A DNA stretch of 64,000 bases from the NCBI RefSeq assembly GCF_029543155.1, contig NZ_JARQXA010000003.1:496001-560000 (forward strand), read 5' to 3'. The notes beneath the pieces were generated by a model. That model searched no databases, was not told the DNA's origin, and saw nothing but the letters and a program-made list of their open reading frames with translations. This DNA is from Sphingomonas sp. HITSZ_GF. Its GTDB lineage: Bacteria > Pseudomonadota > Alphaproteobacteria > Sphingomonadales > Sphingomonadaceae. Each line of letters starts with the position of its first letter. Position 1 is the first letter of the stretch. A program made the translations under genes and the position numbers. Positions 27,301 through 34,690 of the stretch are shown one piece after another.

Positions 27301-28993
27301 TGGCGCCCGTGCCGGCGATCGAGCCGCGATTGGTGAGCGACGCGCCGCCCTCCATCAGCACCGCCTGCGCGGCGCGGATGGTGCCGCCGGTATCGTTCAG
27401 GAAGCTGGCATAGGGGTTCGACAGGAACAGGCCGACACCGTCCTCGACATCGCTGGTGATCGTTCCGCTATTGTGGCCGCTCCCTTCGACGACGACGGCC
27501 ACATCGACCGCATCGGACGCGTGGATCGTCCCGCGATTGTCGAAGCCATATTCGCCTTCCGCGAAGGTGAAGCCGCTCGCGCCGATGCCGTAGGAGACCG
27601 TACCCGAAAGGTTGATCGTCGCGCCCGTATCGTTGACGAACCGGCTGTCGAAGTCGGTGGCGTCGATCAGCAGATAGGGCTTGTCAGCGCCCTCCACGCC
27701 GGTGAAGTTGAGCGTGCCGCGGTTGATGAAGGTCAGCGGGCCGGAATTGTCGGCATATTCGCTGAACGAACTGAGCGTCAGCCCGGCATCGTCGCCGCTA
27801 TAGGTGATGTCGGCGTTGCTGGTGACGGTGCCCGGCCCCGAAATATCGAGGCCAGCGGTCAGCTGCTCCGGCGCGATGGTGACTTCGAGATTGCAGCCGC
27901 ACAGGTCGAGCCCGTAGCGCTCGAAGCCGGTGGGGAGCGCGCCGAACGCGATCGTGCCCGAGCCGGTCATGCGGAAGCCGTAGGTATCGACGCCTTCGCC
28001 GCCGTCGATCCCGCCTTCCGGCAGCGCCGCAATGCCCGAGGCATTGGCTTCACGCCAGAAATGGTCGGCGCCGCCGCCCATGTTGACGGCACCGGTGACG
28101 GCGCCGCCGACACGCTGGTAGAAGCTGTCGTCATATTGGCCGAGCGCAACATCGCCCTCGATCCGGCCGGCATTCTCGACATAGCCGTGATCGGTGACTG
28201 CGATCGCGACGTCGCCGGCGCTGCGGATCACGCCGCCCGCCGCGTTGTTCAGGGTGAGATAGTCGGCCGCGATCGCCGGGGAGGTGCCCCGCGCCTCGAT
28301 CACGCCGCTGTTGTCGATCTCGGCGCTTTCGGTGGCGATCGCCGCGCTGGTGGCGGAGTTGTTGGCAATGGTGCCGCGATTGTCGAGGTCGAGATAGGTG
28401 CTGCGGATCGCCGAGGCATCGCCCGCCTCGATCGTGCCGCCATTCGCGCCGTCGAACTGATAGACGTCGATGCCGCCCTCGATGCGGGCGCCGGCGCGGT
28501 TCTGGAGCTGCAATGTCGCCATGCGGGCGCGCACCGCGGGGCCATCGGTCCCGCGCATCAGACCGGCATTGTCGACCTTGATATAGTTGCCGTCGTCATC
28601 GCCCTGGCGGATCGCATTGCCACCGGCCAGCGTGCCGGACTTGCCGATCTTGACGTCGAGGCGCTGCGCATCGCCGAGCAGCACGGCGGGGCCTTGCGAC
28701 AGGGCCGTGCCGTTGACGATCAGCCTGCCGCCGAGGTCGAACCGCAGCGCCGCATCCTCGGTCGCCTGGCTGCCGACGGTCGCGCCCGGCTGCACGGTGA
28801 CGGTGCCGTTCGGCACGGTCATCACGAACGGATCGGAGGCGCCCGAGCAGACCACCTGCGCCCCCTCGGCGGCGCACTGCGCCTGCGCGCTCGTCGTCGA
28901 CAGCGCGATCGCGAGCGTCGCGGCGCCGACGAACAGCGCGGTGCGACGCTTCACGCCGGGAAGGGTACGGAGGGGGTAAGCGGTACGCGACAT
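21368..28993 (-). CDS. Giant type V autotransporter with beta-helical passenger
   Basis: A 2541-aa secreted/surface protein. The ATG (complement of 28991-28993) follows GGAGCA and gives a signal peptide (ALFVGAATLAIALSTTSAQAQ). Residues ~30-2070 are repetitive, with recurring units like GGDGNDIVENAGTITG, GAGDDKLVVD and NSGTIxA, as expected for a long parallel beta-helix. Around residue 2075 is the autotransporter linker signature GTLSPGASPGTMTVNG. Residues ~2255-2541 form the translocating barrel, ending in HSVNAGLAIAF with the terminal Phe needed for outer-membrane assembly. Likely adhesin or surface-structure protein; the cargo function is unknown. Many passenger repeats carry GxGND/GxGDD acidic turns reminiscent of calcium-binding proteins. 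Confidence 0.93.
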   Translation of the reverse strand: MSRTAYPLRTLPGVKRRTALFVGAATLAIALSTTSAQAQCAAEGAQVVCSGASDPFVMTVPNGTVTVQPGATVGSQATEDAALRFDLGGRLIVNGTALSQGPAVLLGDAQRLDVKIGKSGTLAGGNAIRQGDDDGNYIKVDNAGLMRGTDGPAVRARMATLQLQNRAGARIEGGIDVYQFDGANGGTIEAGDASAIRSTYLDLDNRGTIANNSATSAAIATESAEIDNSGVIEARGTSPAIAADYLTLNNAAGGVIRSAGDVAIAVTDHGYVENAGRIEGDVALGQYDDSFYQRVGGAVTGAVNMGGGADHFWREANASGIAALPEGGIDGGEGVDTYGFRMTGSGTIAFGALPTGFERYGLDLCGCNLEVTIAPEQLTAGLDISGPGTVTSNADITYSGDDAGLTLSSFSEYADNSGPLTFINRGTLNFTGVEGADKPYLLIDATDFDSRFVNDTGATINLSGTVSYGIGASGFTFAEGEYGFDNRGTIHASDAVDVAVVVEGSGHNSGTITSDVEDGVGLFLSNPYASFLNDTGGTIRAAQAVLMEGGASLTNRGSIAGTGAIAAVRGLSNPYYGASTLINEGDIQAGTGAAVEFAGEAGYPGANIANKGTIVGDVVTGAGNDMVWLAEGSTIQGDLSTGAGDDKLVVDLGRLKQDGSVDTSGLVSGSVDMGAGNNILQARAGSTQTFSVLQNNATGFTGGTIYEAAGADTVLTLQGPLDRTGDGHQSYNGLLRLAGDGRVVVDMTFNNGGYHRPSIVVEQSSTASEFGDNSNGLDLVIAASVHGGGADVSVDATYARRVELLAGKGGIDIDSGTALKTGYGTEVLLSASTNLRKGGTGAGTLLDATGSTILNRASIWEDSKGASSANFGTGVDMVDSFFTNDNSGLGKGMVTMQGTGIRMDNSTVYNNGIITSAHGNAIETTGYGVNRIVNGATGSIQGHVSSNTIGTAGAAIAGGDGNDIVENAGTITGHVLLGGGEDLYVATGGKVTGNLDMGDGNDTVLTRNGAALDVSGTVTGGDGVDAYGRSFTSSGTFDLATNVLGNSFEMHGVEASGAATEVTVTSATTQAAGLRILGDGKVTNNASFDIADEGEAYAAIDATDPRGEASLDFVNNGTITSAVAGIYGANTLKSFLNTAAITARNVGVYIDNYGNGAFKMTNSGAITSTGDRAVVIFNEGTDETGNSIDLSNTGQISSGADGYNAVDLYSEYGTIKLGNSGTISAASNYAAGAQVRGNAFDVTNSGTIQATGHGGTGLLLTAFGGLAEEDCIDPEPVLVGTLTNSGKISANGGGDEYGLASGAFVGLLGDYGLARLTNAAGGTIEATGGNSVALLVAGLDDEGYGSTSVDAALRLFELDNLGTIRGGADTVLEGSRNFDAGNVDLDAPIDGDEEGDTYVVAGGIQTINTTDKIRNLAGGTIIGNVDLADGDDVFENYGTLQGDLRLGSGDDTFVYAASGTFTGTAYGGTGNDTLLVDVNGGGTVDFDQFRQFETLSQRGTGSITIRGTTDLETLVMAGSNVTVAAGTRFQTQGATALSGSDAAESVSVFGTIGGGLDMGGGNDTVTLGAGGVVEGNINLGAGDDRLVLTGGTATGLIDGGDGSDTVAFEITQDSSDLPNVTNFESLDISGNARLTLAMDQDFDTVTLRNGADLTLNPGSGDHHIGNIIGDDNSQSVILNTALTGGVSLGGGDDSLTMSLNGLLSGGLDGGAGNDVLNLNLTGDSKIAEGITSFETINVAGGSTLTLGATIGVDQTLNFDEHDNTLIVEGGSILGTVNGGAGHDALVFTTLADQTSTLSTARILNFEDIVANGAGTLAISGNGTFQTISVEDGDLTVAAGSTITANETNFGAANNVLTLASGATLSGAIDGGDGIDRLVLNQAVGTTRKLSSVNATGFEELESGDAGELIVDRDASFDVVDLFGAKLTVAAGSTLTVPTLNGNDGANILNVQGVLAGNVALGAGNDRLTLGHTGAITGTASGGTGYDTLEFNTAGTYAAPTAWNGQGYADFEALNVAGGVVSLTGNVSYDTISVTGGRLIGQASTTITSAKTLVVGQGATFGTAGTVNANIEVRGTLSPGASPGTMTVNGNVLFTNGSNLLLEMSPTVSDRLNISGTMTIQNGATLDITGILQSTPGGALDLVVAQGGITGGFTTINKSETVFGFVVTRGNRIQLVGEFQNGTGFGTNVQDSIRYANAVLGGSQMVQAFTNALPALVETNGTSRAAGFAALSPEAFAAADQASIDTGLAVVDAMRTLENGSKGHIGFYGFAQGLYQEGALAGNAGTGAHDLRSDSRGLLGGLGYGFSENARVSAFVSTLATNQTLENFGASTDLDGMQLGVSASGEIGGLALRGLVGYDLSRAKTKRTVPGALATSRYDLGGVFADMSAAYEVSLGTLRIAPRVGVTYVEGGRNHLTEKSSDFALEVVKNSSNALFGDAALGVSFDLGGVSPWAEAGIRHQFSGNNGRAYASYVAASSGGVMLAQAADRGDTMAHLALGVTAPVAKGIRLNLSYSGEYGAGAGGKFADTARHSVNAGLAIAF

Positions 28994-29135
28994 GATATGC
29001 TGCTCCAAAGCCGGATGATGCCGGCGCGAAAATGCGCGCCAGGCTGAACAGCGCGGGCAGATGCCGATATTCGCCGGGAAGCTCCAACCCCGTAACTTCA
29101 CACCGGCATGAAACTTCACATGGCCGTGCAGTTTC

Positions 29136-30329
29136 TCATCGCGTGACGGCTCGGATCAGGTCATGGCCAAGCAGATCGGCCATGTCGGCGGGCGAATGAT
29201 CAACATGGCGCGCAGCGACCTGGCCGGCGTGCAGCCGGAGCGCATCGCTGCCGGCGATGCGGCGCAGCGCATCGCGCACCGCATCCGGCCCCGCCGAGGC
29301 GGCCTGGGACTGGGCGACCCCGGCCAGGCGCAGGCGATAGGTGAGCAGCAGCGATTCGAGCGTATCGGGCAGCAGCAGTTGCGGGACGCCCGCACCAAGC
29401 ATCCGCGCCGAGGCGCCATAGCCGCCGCGCCCGACATAGAGCGCCGCCTCGCGAGCGACCGCATCAAGGTCGATCGGCGCGGCGCTGAAGCGGATATTGG
29501 CGGGCAGGTCTTCGGGCGGCGCGCCGGCCGCATGCCACAGCGCCGGCCAGCCAAGCGCCCCCAGCGCCTGCGCGACCGCCACGCCACTCGCGCGGTCAAA
29601 CGGCAGATAGACCAATGTGCGGGGCCCCTCGCCCGCCGGCCATTCGGGCCGGGCATCGGCCGCGATGCCGACCAGCGGCCCGTAATAGAAGTCCGCGGCG
29701 CCCGGCCCGTAATGATCGAGCTCGCTCCAGGCGAGCGCGTGACCCGGCGCGCCCTCGAGCAACTCGCCGAGCCCGGCCAGCATCGGCGCGCCGAAATGCC
29801 GGCAGACGGTCCGCACCACCAGGTCTGCCGGCCGCTGCGCCTGGGCGAGCTCGGCACGGCCGTGCCCGGCCCAGGGCAGCAGGCTGGTTCCGACATGTCG
29901 CGCGGGCGGCGCGACAAATGTGGGACCGAGGCGCACCGCGGGCAGCCCGGCGACATGGGCGGCGAGGATCGAGATCGGGGCATGCTCGGCAATCAGCGCA
30001 TCGGGGTTTCGCCGTTCGAACAGGGCAAGCCACTGCGCGACCAGCGGGATAGCCGCGGCGGCATGGCCCATCCCGCCCGCCGCGATCACCTGGCCATAGG
30101 TCAGCGTCTCGCCGCCGGTGGCGGGGCCGATGTGACGGGGCGCCTGCAGCACGGCATCGAAGGCATCGCGCTCGATCCGCAGCGCGGTTTCCGGGGTTCG
30201 CGCAGCCAGCGTCAAGCGATGGCCAGCGCGGCGCAGCACGCGACCGATCGGCGCGAGCGTCGCGACATGGCCGTAGCCGAGCCCCAGCTCCCATGTCGCA
30301 AGCAAATGCATCCGAACGCTACTAAGCAT
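29136..30329 (-). CDS. GT1-like glycosyltransferase
   Basis: Probable cytoplasmic GT-B glycosyltransferase of the UGT/YjiC type, 397 aa. The N-terminal domain opens with ELGLGYGHVATLAPIGRVLR, matching the GxGHxxP acceptor-side motif, and continues GHRLTLAARTPE. The C-terminal domain has LYVGRGGYGASARMLGAGVP followed by QLLLPDTLES, corresponding to the donor-sugar motif, but the usual His-Gly-Gly is replaced by Gly-Arg-Gly-Gly. Two starts are possible, 30329 and 30311 (MHLLATW); the second gives a more typical N-terminus. Divergent from the TetR gene. Donor and acceptor are unknown. Confidence 0.75.
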   Translation of the reverse strand: MLSSVRMHLLATWELGLGYGHVATLAPIGRVLRRAGHRLTLAARTPETALRIERDAFDAVLQAPRHIGPATGGETLTYGQVIAAGGMGHAAAAIPLVAQWLALFERRNPDALIAEHAPISILAAHVAGLPAVRLGPTFVAPPARHVGTSLLPWAGHGRAELAQAQRPADLVVRTVCRHFGAPMLAGLGELLEGAPGHALAWSELDHYGPGAADFYYGPLVGIAADARPEWPAGEGPRTLVYLPFDRASGVAVAQALGALGWPALWHAAGAPPEDLPANIRFSAAPIDLDAVAREAALYVGRGGYGASARMLGAGVPQLLLPDTLESLLLTYRLRLAGVAQSQAASAGPDAVRDALRRIAGSDALRLHAGQVAARHVDHSPADMADLLGHDLIRAVTR

Positions 30330-30479
30330 CCCACCCGGCCGCGCAGCCGCTATTGTTTCCCGGAGCCGTGCAATTTCGCGGCGCCCGTCGCGACATGGGC
30401 GGGTTCCATCGCAGGCCTGCTACATTTGTCGCATGCGTATCGCATGGCTCGGCTCCCAGCGTTGAAAAGGGGGGCGGCA

Positions 30480-31130
30480 ATGGCAGTTGCCATGGGTATC
30501 TGTGCGCAAGCATCCGGTTCGCGCAGCCGGCGCGGCAATCGCGAAGCAATCCTGGTTGCCGGGCGCACATTGTTCGCGCGCCACGGCCCGGCCGGCGTGA
30601 CCTTCGACGACGTCGCCCGCGAGACCGGGCTGACTCGCCGAACGATCTACAATCACTTCGCCAATGTGGACGATCTTTTCGTCGCCTCGATCCAGGCAGT
30701 GCTGCGCCAGCTGCATGGGCGCCTGCCGGCGGCGCCCCCGATCGAGATGTCGACTGTCCCCGCGCTCGACCGCTTCGTGCGCGAATTGCTGCGGCTGTTC
30801 ACCAACCCGACCTTCGTGGATGCCAAGCTGGTGCTGACGCGCCATGGCAGCGCACACCCGGCCCTGCACCGCGCCTTCGAGCAACGCATCCTGGCGCCGC
30901 TATATGCGAGCTTTGCGGGCTATCTGCGCACGCGGGCCGGCCGCCGCCCCAGCGAGAATCCGCTCGAGACCGCACAGCATGTCGTGACGGTCGTGCTCGG
31001 GCTGGCGGAAACCGCACGCCTGCTCGGCCATGTCGGCGAGGACGGGGTGCACCACGCGCTGCCGCTTGCCCGGCTCGCTGCCGACGCACTGGTACACGGG
31101 CCCCAGACGCGGTTCGACCGGGCGGCCTGA
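30480..31130 (+). CDS. TetR/AcrR-family transcriptional regulator
   Basis: DNA-binding repressor-type regulator of 216 aa. The start at 30480 has AAGGGGGG just upstream; an in-frame ATG at 30444 is weaker. The helix-turn-helix occupies residues ~18-65 (REAILVAGRTLFARHGPAG, then FDDVARETGLTRRTIYNHF). The C-terminal ligand/dimer domain contains LETAQHVVTVVLGLAETARL. Divergent from the glycosyltransferase gene and convergent with the receptor gene at 31193. A likely target is the divergent glycosyltransferase, but that is inference. Confidence 0.9.
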   Translation: MAVAMGICAQASGSRSRRGNREAILVAGRTLFARHGPAGVTFDDVARETGLTRRTIYNHFANVDDLFVASIQAVLRQLHGRLPAAPPIEMSTVPALDRFVRELLRLFTNPTFVDAKLVLTRHGSAHPALHRAFEQRILAPLYASFAGYLRTRAGRRPSENPLETAQHVVTVVLGLAETARLLGHVGEDGVHHALPLARLAADALVHGPQTRFDRAA

Positions 31131-31146
31131 GGATGTGAAAAGACCC

Positions 31147-31163
31147 CGGCAGCGCGGCTGCCG
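31147..31163 (-). terminator. Terminator of the glycan-locus receptor gene
   Basis: A perfect 7-bp stem (CGGCAGC / GCTGCCG) with a GCG loop lies 30 bp past the receptor stop and is followed on the minus strand by GGGGTCTTTTC. Confidence 0.65.
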
Positions 31164-31192
31164 AAGCCTTTCGAACCGGCCTGACCGCGCGA

Positions 31193-33913
31193 TCAGAAGC
31201 GCAGGCGGACGCCGCCGGTGAAGGTGCGGCCGGTGAGGCGATAGGTCATCGTCGCCTCCTCGAACCCGCCATAGCGGCGCACCGGCGTGTTGGTGAGGTT
31301 GCTGCCCTCGAAATAGATCTGGAAGCGCTTGTCGAGGTTGAAGCGCACCGAGCCCGACAGGCTCTCGAACGGGCGGTAGAAGACGCCGCTGCCGCCGGTG
31401 CCGAGGCCGTAGAGATACTTGCTGCGCCAGTTCCACGCCAGGCGGGCCTGGAACCAGCCCTTTTCGTAGAAGCCGACCAGGTTGACGTTCTGCTTCGACA
31501 GGCCGGGGATCGGCAGGTCGCCATGCGTGCGCGTGTCGGTGATGCCGCTCTTGCTGTCGATGTACGAATAGGTGGCGCTCACGCCGAAGCCGTCGAACGG
31601 GCCGGGCAGGAAATCGAGCGGCTGGGTGAGCTGCGCCTCGAAGCCTTTGATCTCGCCGCCGGTGCCGTTCATCGTCCGGGTCACGCGGAAGGTACCGTCG
31701 GGGCTGGTCGAGGGATCGGGGGTGAAGCCCGGGATCGTCTCGTTGAACAGCTGCTGGTAGAGGAAGCTCTCGACGTCCTTGTAGAAGAAGGCGACCGAGT
31801 AGATCGCGCCCTTGGCCGGATAATATTCGAGCGAGAGATCGGCTTGGTTGACGCGGAACGGCTTGAGCGCCGGGTTGCCGACGCTGGCGCTGCCCGCGCT
31901 CTCCACCACCGAGAAGGACGGGGTGAGGTCCGCCGTGTCCGGCCGCGCCATCACCCGCGCGCCGCCGAAGCGCAGCAGCAGCTTGGGGCTGAGCGTGAAG
32001 CGGAAGGCGACGCTGGGCAGCCAGTCGTCGTAGCGGACGACGACATTGTTCGGCACCACCTTGGTCGCGTCGGCACGGCTGCCGATGAAGCCGTCGGCAT
32101 GGACTTCGCTGTGGACGTAGCGCAGGCCGAAATTGCCGCGGAAGCGGGCGCCGAACAGGCTCGACCCGAAGTTCACCTGGCCATAGCCCGCCCAGTTCGG
32201 CTCCTCGAGCTTGTAGGACGAGGTGGGGTCGTAGAGCTGCGGCGTGCAGGTGGCGACGATCGCCTTGCAGACGAAATCGGTGGTGCCGAGCGGGATCGCC
32301 GAGACGAAGCTGTTCGGGAAGCTGCCGGTCGCGCCGTTCAGCAGGTCCGGATAGTCGACCACGGTATAGTTGCCCGGATAGTTCACCACCGGGGCCTGGG
32401 TGGTCGAATAGGTCGTCTGGTTGCGGAAGGTGGCGCGCGTCGAGACGATGTTGCTGTAGCGGATGCCGCCCTGCACGCTCTGGATGAACCCGCCATCGAC
32501 TTCCTGCTTGAAATCGAGCCGGCCCTGCTTCTCCTTCGAGCGATAGAGGAAGAGATTGTCGTAGGAGGTGCGGAAGACGAAGTTCGCCGGGTTGGTGAGG
32601 TCGACCGTGCTGGCATAGCTGATCGACGGCACATCGGTGCCGCGGAAATCGAAGGTCACCGGCGTGGCAGTGCGGGTATCGGCGCGCAGATAGGACTGGG
32701 TATAGTCCTGGTTCGCTTCCGAATAGGAGACTTCACCCGAGACGGTCAGCCGCTCGGTGGGCGTCCAGGTGCCGCCGACCGCGCCCGAATAGATGTCGGT
32801 CGGCAGCTGGATCACTTCGCCATTGCCCTGCAGCGTGGCGCGCACCGTGCCGGCGATCAGGTTCTCGTTCGGCGAGATGGTGACGGCGGTATAGGTGTTG
32901 CCCGTCGCGGCGAGCGGCACCGACAGCCAGTTGCGGTCACGCCGGGTGTTGGCGTGCGCATAGAGGAAGTCGGCATAGCCGCTGAACTTGGACGAAGGCT
33001 GCCAGTTCAGCCCGGCGGTGACGCCCAGCTTCTCGCGCTTCTCCTGAAGCACCTGGTAGCGGATGTCGTTGAACCAGTAGATCGGCGAGCCGTCGCCGTT
33101 GGGATCGAAATTTACACCGGCCGGATTGTTGTTGAAGCGGCTGTCGAACGGGCGCCAGCCGGTGAAGCTGTCGAACGAGTCCGTGCGCAGGTTGAGCTTC
33201 TGATAGTTCACGCCCAGCGACACGCCGAGCGTGTCGTTGAACAGCGACTTGGAGACCAGCGCGGTGGCGCGGCCCGACCATTTGTCGGGCAGGTCCTTGT
33301 ACACGCCCTCGACCGAGGCGCCGAAGAAGAAGGGCTTCTTGGGCGAGGGACGGCGCGTCTGGATGTTGACGGTGCCGCCGAGCGAGCCTTCGACCTGCGA
33401 GGCGCTGGGCAGCTTGGTGACGTCGAGCCGCGAGACCAGCTCGGACGGGATCAGCGTCATCACATTGTACGAGCCCTCGTCGGGGCCGTCGGCACCGCGG
33501 CCATAGGGGCTGATCAGCGTGCGGCCGTTGAACTCGAGCCGGTTCTGGCGAAGGCCGCGGATCGAGATGTCCTTGGCCTCGTCGATGCCCTGCTCGACCT
33601 GCACGCCCGAGACGCGCGACAGCGATTCCGCGACATTCTGGTCGGGCAGCTTGCCGATGTCCTCGGCCACCACCGAGTCGACGATCTGGTCCGACTGGCG
33701 CTTGATGTCGATGCCTTCGTCGAGGCTGGCGCGGAAGCCGGTGACGACGATCGTGTCGGTCGCCTGCCCTTCCTGCTCGGGCGTCGCGGCGGCGGGCGGG
33801 GTCGGCTGCGCGGGCGCGGTGCCGGCGGGTGCCTGCTGCGCGTAACAGAGCGTCGAAGTGGTGCTCAGCGCCAGACTGACGACACCGAGCGCCAAGGGGC
33901 GGCGAATCCGCAT
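31193..33913 (-). CDS. TonB-dependent receptor, TonB-Xanth-Caul type
   Basis: Outer-membrane receptor of 906 aa of the type often linked to carbohydrate uptake in Xanthomonas, Caulobacter and sphingomonads. The ATG follows GGGAGAGAG and gives a signal peptide ending TLCYAQQ. A Pro/Ala/Gln linker precedes the plug (TIVVTGFRASLDEGIDIKRQ, then KLPDQNVAESLSRVSGVQVE). The barrel ends in RTFTGGVRLRF, a normal final strand. It heads the same strand as the sugar-acid operon and has two copies of the shared 15-bp element upstream, so it probably imports the oligosaccharide processed by the neighbouring enzymes. Confidence 0.92.
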   Translation of the reverse strand: MRIRRPLALGVVSLALSTTSTLCYAQQAPAGTAPAQPTPPAAATPEQEGQATDTIVVTGFRASLDEGIDIKRQSDQIVDSVVAEDIGKLPDQNVAESLSRVSGVQVEQGIDEAKDISIRGLRQNRLEFNGRTLISPYGRGADGPDEGSYNVMTLIPSELVSRLDVTKLPSASQVEGSLGGTVNIQTRRPSPKKPFFFGASVEGVYKDLPDKWSGRATALVSKSLFNDTLGVSLGVNYQKLNLRTDSFDSFTGWRPFDSRFNNNPAGVNFDPNGDGSPIYWFNDIRYQVLQEKREKLGVTAGLNWQPSSKFSGYADFLYAHANTRRDRNWLSVPLAATGNTYTAVTISPNENLIAGTVRATLQGNGEVIQLPTDIYSGAVGGTWTPTERLTVSGEVSYSEANQDYTQSYLRADTRTATPVTFDFRGTDVPSISYASTVDLTNPANFVFRTSYDNLFLYRSKEKQGRLDFKQEVDGGFIQSVQGGIRYSNIVSTRATFRNQTTYSTTQAPVVNYPGNYTVVDYPDLLNGATGSFPNSFVSAIPLGTTDFVCKAIVATCTPQLYDPTSSYKLEEPNWAGYGQVNFGSSLFGARFRGNFGLRYVHSEVHADGFIGSRADATKVVPNNVVVRYDDWLPSVAFRFTLSPKLLLRFGGARVMARPDTADLTPSFSVVESAGSASVGNPALKPFRVNQADLSLEYYPAKGAIYSVAFFYKDVESFLYQQLFNETIPGFTPDPSTSPDGTFRVTRTMNGTGGEIKGFEAQLTQPLDFLPGPFDGFGVSATYSYIDSKSGITDTRTHGDLPIPGLSKQNVNLVGFYEKGWFQARLAWNWRSKYLYGLGTGGSGVFYRPFESLSGSVRFNLDKRFQIYFEGSNLTNTPVRRYGGFEEATMTYRLTGRTFTGGVRLRF

Positions 33914-33972
33914 GTATCTCTCTCCCACACCGGCGGCAGCTCTACCGCTACCGACTCCACGCCCCTGCAATG

Positions 33973-33987
33973 TTGCTAATTTAGTTA
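33973..33987 (-). promoter_or_regulatory. Shared 15-bp element, receptor promoter, copy 1
   Basis: Plus-strand reading TTGCTAATTTAGTTA, 60 bp upstream of the receptor start. On the minus strand it is followed directly by CATTGC, as in the copy at 44661. Compared with the perfect palindrome TTGCTAATTCAGCAA at 38533 it matches at 12 of 15 positions. Confidence 0.7.
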
Positions 33988-34036
33988 TGTGTCAAGCAAG
34001 CATACACGGTTCAAGTGCGCCATCTCTGGATTTATG

Positions 34037-34051
34037 TGACTAATATAGCAC
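34037..34051 (-). promoter_or_regulatory. Shared 15-bp element, receptor promoter, copy 2
   Basis: Plus-strand reading TGACTAATATAGCAC abuts the dgoA stop codon, 124 bp upstream of the receptor start. It matches the palindrome at 38533 at 10 of 15 positions and, with copy 1, gives the receptor promoter two candidate sites. Confidence 0.5.
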
Positions 34052-34690
34052 TTATTGACGAACAGAACGCCACCCGGCGACGGTACGCACCGCGGCGCCG
34101 CGCACCTCGGCCGGGGTAGCACCGGCACGGTAGAGGCTGGAGCCGAGCCCGAAGCCCGCCGCGCCTGCCGCGACGAAGGGCGCGAAGCCGGTCTCGTCGA
34201 CGCCGCCGACCCCGAAGATGCGGGTTCCGGCAGGCAGCACCGCGCGCCAGGCAGCGATCGTGCCGGCACCCAGTTCGCGCGCAGGGAACAGCTTGAGCGA
34301 GTCCGCCCCCGCCGCGAGCGCGGCAAAGGCTTCGCTGGCGGTGGCGACGCCCGGCATCGTCGCCAGACCGTGGCCGGCCGCTCGGGCGATCACCGCAGTG
34401 TCGCAATTGGGCGAAAGGATCAGCGCGGCACCCGCGTCGCGCGCCGCATCGGCCATGTCCGGGGTGAGCACCGTGCCCGCGCCGATCACCGCCTGGTTGC
34501 CGAATGCCTCCGCGAGCCTGGCGATGCTGGCATAGGGATCGGGCGAATTGAGCGGCACCTCGATCATGGTGAAGCCGGCCTCGACCAGCTCCGCGCCGAT
34601 CGCCACGGCTTCATCGGGCTTCACGCCGCGCAGGATCGCGACCAGCGGCAGCGCCGCCACCGCCGCATCGAACCGTTCGCGCGGGTTCAT
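34052..34690 (-). CDS. dgoA: 2-dehydro-3-deoxy-6-phosphogalactonate aldolase
   Basis: Class I aldolase of the KDPG/KDPGal family that splits 2-keto-3-deoxy-6-phosphogalactonate to pyruvate and glyceraldehyde 3-phosphate. At 212 aa it has the family residues: R21 (ILRGVKPDEA), E44 (MIEVPLNSPDP, the DgoA-type version with NSP) and Schiff-base K133 (SLKLFPARELG). The GVGGV motif for phosphate binding follows near residue 155. Its ATG overlaps the SDR stop (ATGA). It is the last gene of the dgoK-MFS-SDR-dgoA operon. Confidence 0.92.
   Translation of the reverse strand: MNPRERFDAAVAALPLVAILRGVKPDEAVAIGAELVEAGFTMIEVPLNSPDPYASIARLAEAFGNQAVIGAGTVLTPDMADAARDAGAALILSPNCDTAVIARAAGHGLATMPGVATASEAFAALAAGADSLKLFPARELGAGTIAAWRAVLPAGTRIFGVGGVDETGFAPFVAAGAAGFGLGSSLYRAGATPAEVRGAAVRTVAGWRSVRQ

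Noticed and set aside
21368-28993. Autotransporter considered as an RTX toxin
   Set aside because: The glycine-aspartate turns are not in regular nonapeptide arrays, and there is a Sec signal peptide, a type V linker and a C-terminal barrel, with no type I secretion genes nearby.
21401-29047. A 2548-residue open frame on the opposite strand of the autotransporter
   Set aside because: Its product is a stream of Ala/Arg/Asp/Gly/Val without domains, no ribosome-binding site is seen, and the codon pattern of the autotransporter explains it as an antisense frame free of stops in GC-rich DNA.
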